From NCBI GenBank assembly GCA_947623845.1, contig CANQHM010000027.1, positions 1 through 16,195 on the forward strand: a stretch of 16,195 nucleotides of DNA, given 5' to 3'. The notes below the pieces were generated by a model. The model saw only the letters and a list, made by a program, of their open reading frames with translations. It was not told the origin of the DNA and ran no database searches. Source of the DNA: an uncultured Bacilli bacterium. GTDB lineage: Bacteria; Bacillota_I; Bacilli_A; RF39; UBA660. How positions within the stretch are numbered: position 1 is the first letter of the stretch; every line of letters begins with the position of its first letter. The position numbers and the translations under genes are program-made. Positions 13,605 through 16,195 of this stretch are shown here, one piece after another.

Positions 13605-14671
13605 TTTATCACCTCATATACTAAGCCATTGCGATTAACATTAATATTTACTTTGACAATAATATCTTTAGTAAAAGCATTCCCCTCAACATATTTTTTA
13701 GGTTCTTTATTATAGATTAAGTTACCTAAAGATAGAAAATCACTATTGTAATACTTGGATTTTTGGACTAAAGATAAGATATCTTCTTTTAATAATTTAC
13801 TATATTTATCACTTAAAGATAGGTAGGTATCTTCTTTTTTTAAATCATAATTTTCATCAATCGTTTTAATCGCCCCATCCGCTGTAAACGTGATAGTTAT
13901 TTTATTATCTTCATATGAATAATCTACTTTGTTATTGTATAAAGCGATGGTGTTATCTTTATCTTCATAGTAAATATCATAAACGGTGTCTTTAAGAAGA
14001 AAATAAGTTTTGGTTTCATCCTCGTTTAAGGATCCCGTGTAAGTAAAATCGTGGAATAATTTAATATTGGATAGGGCAATAGAGTTATCGGCGATTTTAA
14101 CAGAAGGTATCGCAATATCACTACCTTTTTTTAAAATTTTATTAATCATTAAATCAAAAGAATCACTAGTATTTACAGGGGAAAGTTTGGGGTTTTTCGA
14201 GATTAAATCTAAAATAGCATTAGATAAAACGGGTTCATTATCAATATTTAAAGATAAAATGTCATCAATGTCGGCATTATCTACCATTACCATGTATAAA
14301 GATTTATTAATTTTATTAAGTCGTAATAAGTAATCGGCAATATCTTCAATCCCATGGGTAGCTAAGTTTTCGGTAATTAGAAGTAATTTTAATTGATAAA
14401 AGTAAGCATCTTTGGGTGTGGCTTTAATCGCATCTTCGAAAGCTTTAACAAAACTTTTATCTTTTGCAGTGACTAAGGTCGTTTTACGAGCCATTTCGAC
14501 ATTGGTATTTTCTTGTTTTTTATCATTTAAAACTTCGAATGTTACCACATATTCATCATCTTGATAATCAATCCCAATACATTCAATGATCGCAAGACTG
14601 TTTAATTCTTTAAAATCATAACAAGCTGTTAAACTAAATAATAAGAAGAGTAAAATTATTATCTTTTTCAT
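13601..14671 (-). CDS. gerAC: Ger(x)C-family spore germination lipoprotein (receptor C subunit)
   Basis: C subunit of the germinant receptor, a lipoprotein anchored to the outer face of the spore inner membrane. A short signal peptide ends in a clear lipobox, SLTAC, with the lipidated cysteine at residue 17; LspA from this window would process it. CYDFKELNSLAIIECIGIDY corresponds to the conserved C-(W/Y)-D-x-x-E-(I/L) start of the mature family. The remaining ~335 residues follow the Ger(x)C domain order, including AFEDAIKATPKDAYFYQLKLLLI in the middle. At 356 residues it is near the usual length (about 370-400). It overlaps gerAA upstream and gerAB downstream by four bases each (ATGA). The order A-C-B differs from the A-B-C of B. 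subtilis gerA, but all three subunits are present and intact. Confidence 0.9.
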   Translation of the reverse strand: MKKIIILLFLLFSLTACYDFKELNSLAIIECIGIDYQDDEYVVTFEVLNDKKQENTNVEMARKTTLVTAKDKSFVKAFEDAIKATPKDAYFYQLKLLLITENLATHGIEDIADYLLRLNKINKSLYMVMVDNADIDDILSLNIDNEPVLSNAILDLISKNPKLSPVNTSDSFDLMINKILKKGSDIAIPSVKIADNSIALSNIKLFHDFTYTGSLNEDETKTYFLLKDTVYDIYYEDKDNTIALYNNKVDYSYEDNKITITFTADGAIKTIDENYDLKKEDTYLSLSDKYSKLLKEDILSLVQKSKYYNSDFLSLGNLIYNKEPKKYVEGNAFTKDIIVKVNINVNRNGLVYEVIK

Positions 14672-16059
14672 AAGTCTTCTCCTTGTTTATGCATATTTTT
14701 ACGAGCTAGTAAGGTACTCCTTAATTTATCTTTTTTCTTGGGAGTTTTATAAACGGTTTTTAAAAAGTAGTTTTTATCAAAAGGAGCAAGGGGATAAGTA
14801 TAGGGTTCGTTTAATGGCACTAAACTTGCAAGATGTAAGAATAGAATAATCACCATAATGGTAATACCATATAAACCAAAGAATGAAGCGACGATTAAGA
14901 AGATAAAACGGAAGATTCTGGTGGAATTAACCATTTCCATTTCATTAAATATTAAACCAGTGATAAAGGTGATGGCAATAACAATAATCATAATGGGACT
15001 TACAATCCCGGCACTCACCGCTGCATCGCCTAAGATTAAGGCGCCTAAAATGGAGATGGAACTACCATAATTAGAGGGAAAACGTAAGTCACTTTCTCGT
15101 AAGATTTCACATAATATTAACATAATTATGGCTTCAATGGGAGCGGGGAAAGGAACGCCATCGCGTTGAGTGGCAAAATTAATAAGGAGGGCAAGGGGAA
15201 TGGTTTCTTGGTTATAGTTTATTAAAGCGACATATATCGCGGGGGATAAGATGGTGATAAAGAAAGAGATAAAACGAATGATTTTGATAAAGTTTACATT
15301 AATACTTTTGTGATATAAATCAGAGGGGGGATTTAAAAAATCACTAAAGAAAGCGGGAAGAACAATCGCAAAGGGGGAGTTATCACAAATAATTGCGACT
15401 TTTCCTTCTAATAAACTACTAGATACGGCATCGGGGCGTTCAATTAAATGGGCCATAGGAAAAGGAGTGGTGGTTTCACCAAGGATTAAATGGGCAAGAG
15501 TTGAAGAATCGATAATACCATCAATATCAATTTTGTTAATTCGTTCTTCTAATAACTTAATTAACTTATTATCAGCAATATCACTAATATATAATAAACT
15601 AGTTTTGGTTTTCGTTCTTCTTCCTAAAAAGAAATCTTTATTAATGAGGTTTTGATCTTTTAAACGTCGTTTAATTAAGCCAAGATTGGTTTGAATATTT
15701 TCGGTGAAAGCATCTTTTGGGCCATATATCGATTGTTGAGTTTCGGGGGTGGAAACACTACGGATAATCTTCGCTTTGGTTTCAATCGCATAAAGTTTAA
15801 GGCCTTTACTAATAATGGTAAAGCCATTTTCTAAATAGTAGGGCGCATCTTCCTTTTTAATTTTAATCGTATTTGGGGCGGCGATGATTTGTTTTAAACT
15901 ACTAATATTTTTCGTAACTGCTAATGGTTTTAATAAATATTCGTTAATCGCATCACTACTACATAAACTTTCTAAATAATAAATTGTAACATTTTTAATT
16001 TTCTTAATAATTAAATCACTACTATTATTAAATTCTTTCTTAATATATTCTTCACTCAT
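14668..16059 (-). CDS. gerAA: GerA/SpoVAF-family spore germination receptor subunit A
   Basis: A subunit of the germinant receptor complex in the spore inner membrane; with the B and C subunits it detects germinants and triggers ion release. The 463 residues (B. subtilis GerAA 482) comprise a soluble N-terminal domain (to about 240) and a membrane domain. Family hallmarks are GRRTKTKTSLLYISDIAD, ERPDAVSSSLLEGKVAIICDNSPFAIV around residues 210-236, FPAPIEAIIMLILCEILRESDLRFP, and GALILGDAAVSAGIVSP before the last helices. A GGTGA (16068-16072) lies eight bases before the ATG. SpoVAF is a relative with the same fold, but the coupled gerAC and gerAB genes make this a receptor subunit. A sigma-G-type promoter lies directly upstream. 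Confidence 0.93.
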   Translation of the reverse strand: MSEEYIKKEFNNSSDLIIKKIKNVTIYYLESLCSSDAINEYLLKPLAVTKNISSLKQIIAAPNTIKIKKEDAPYYLENGFTIISKGLKLYAIETKAKIIRSVSTPETQQSIYGPKDAFTENIQTNLGLIKRRLKDQNLINKDFFLGRRTKTKTSLLYISDIADNKLIKLLEERINKIDIDGIIDSSTLAHLILGETTTPFPMAHLIERPDAVSSSLLEGKVAIICDNSPFAIVLPAFFSDFLNPPSDLYHKSINVNFIKIIRFISFFITILSPAIYVALINYNQETIPLALLINFATQRDGVPFPAPIEAIIMLILCEILRESDLRFPSNYGSSISILGALILGDAAVSAGIVSPIMIIVIAITFITGLIFNEMEMVNSTRIFRFIFLIVASFFGLYGITIMVIILFLHLASLVPLNEPYTYPLAPFDKNYFLKTVYKTPKKKDKLRSTLLARKNMHKQGEDL

Positions 16060-16077
16060 TATCTAATTCACCATTTT

Positions 16078-16106
16078 TAGTATGGAAAATATTAGTAAAT
16101 TTATGT
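16078..16106 (-). promoter_or_regulatory. sigma-G-type promoter of the ger operon
   Basis: On the minus strand, ACATA (16102-16106) resembles the sigma-G -35, and CATACTA (16078-16084) fits its -10 (CATNNTA), with a 17-base spacer. Transcription would begin near 16071, about twelve bases before the gerAA ATG, giving a very short leader. Forespore-specific sigma-G expression is the known pattern for germinant receptor operons. Confidence 0.55.
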
Positions 16107-16174
16107 AAAAGGAAAAAGGACTGAATTAAAATGTAAATTCTCGGAAATTAAAAAAAATCAAGTTATAGAATAAA

Positions 16175-16195
16175 ATTCCCGATTTTCTTGGGAAT
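16175..16195 (-). terminator. terminator at the window edge
   Basis: ATTCCC (16190-16195) and GGGAAT (16175-16180) on the minus strand form a 6-bp stem with a nine-base loop, followed by TTTTATT. It probably ends a minus-strand gene lying beyond the window. The remaining bases between it and gerAA hold no open reading frame with a start codon. Confidence 0.6.

Noticed and set aside
16052..16160. End of an upstream minus-strand gene overlapping gerAA (frame ending NGELDNE)
   Set aside because: The frame is closed by a stop about 30 codons upstream and contains no usable start codon.
1..16195. CRISPR arrays, insertion sequences and tRNA or rRNA genes
   Set aside because: No spaced direct repeats, transposase reading frames, terminal inverted repeats or cloverleaf/rRNA motifs were seen on either strand.

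Overview
This AT-rich window uses the standard genetic code: TGG encodes Trp, and TGA is a real stop in ylmC and in the spore germination operon. It carries sigG, ylmC and a complete GerA-type receptor operon, so it comes from an endospore-forming Firmicute. An uncultured, gut-type member of the Bacilli or a Mollicutes-related lineage fits best, but the taxon is an inference.

Layout. Bases 1-3679 (+) are a polysaccharide glycosyltransferase operon: a GT4 enzyme, a split PssD/PssE (Alg14/Alg13-like) pair and a polytopic GT-C enzyme. A nested hairpin at 3679-3724 ends this operon and also covers the ribosome binding site of sigG (3727-4500). Two unknown small membrane proteins (4528-5499) lie on the minus strand, each with its own sigma-A-type promoter. 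Next come ylmC, lspA and an RluD/YlyB pseudouridine synthase (5586-7188, +). In B. subtilis the order sigG...ylmC...lspA-ylyB lies in one large cluster, so this looks like a shortened form of it. A minus-strand membrane ORF, a rhomboid protease and a NifS-type cysteine desulfurase follow (7166-9840).

Bases 9837-12540 look like accessory DNA. A small XRE regulator diverges from a 651-residue exported protein across an intergenic region with three palindromes. The large protein joins a TasA/camelysin-like N-terminus to a formylglycine-generating-enzyme/C-type-lectin-like C-terminus. Its last ~40 residues have the base and codon pattern of a diversity-generating retroelement (DGR) variable region, but no reverse transcriptase or template repeat is in the window. 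Downstream, with its own promoter and a poly-U end, is a ~284-nt RNA whose 5' and 3' ends pair. It has at least eight mutually compatible helices and I could not assign it to a class; it is the most interesting object here.

Bases 12597-16059 (-) are a gerAA-gerAC-gerAB germinant receptor operon with 4-bp overlaps. Its upstream sequence matches a sigma-G promoter, linking it to the sigG gene in the same window. The last bases hold a terminator, probably for a gene outside the window.
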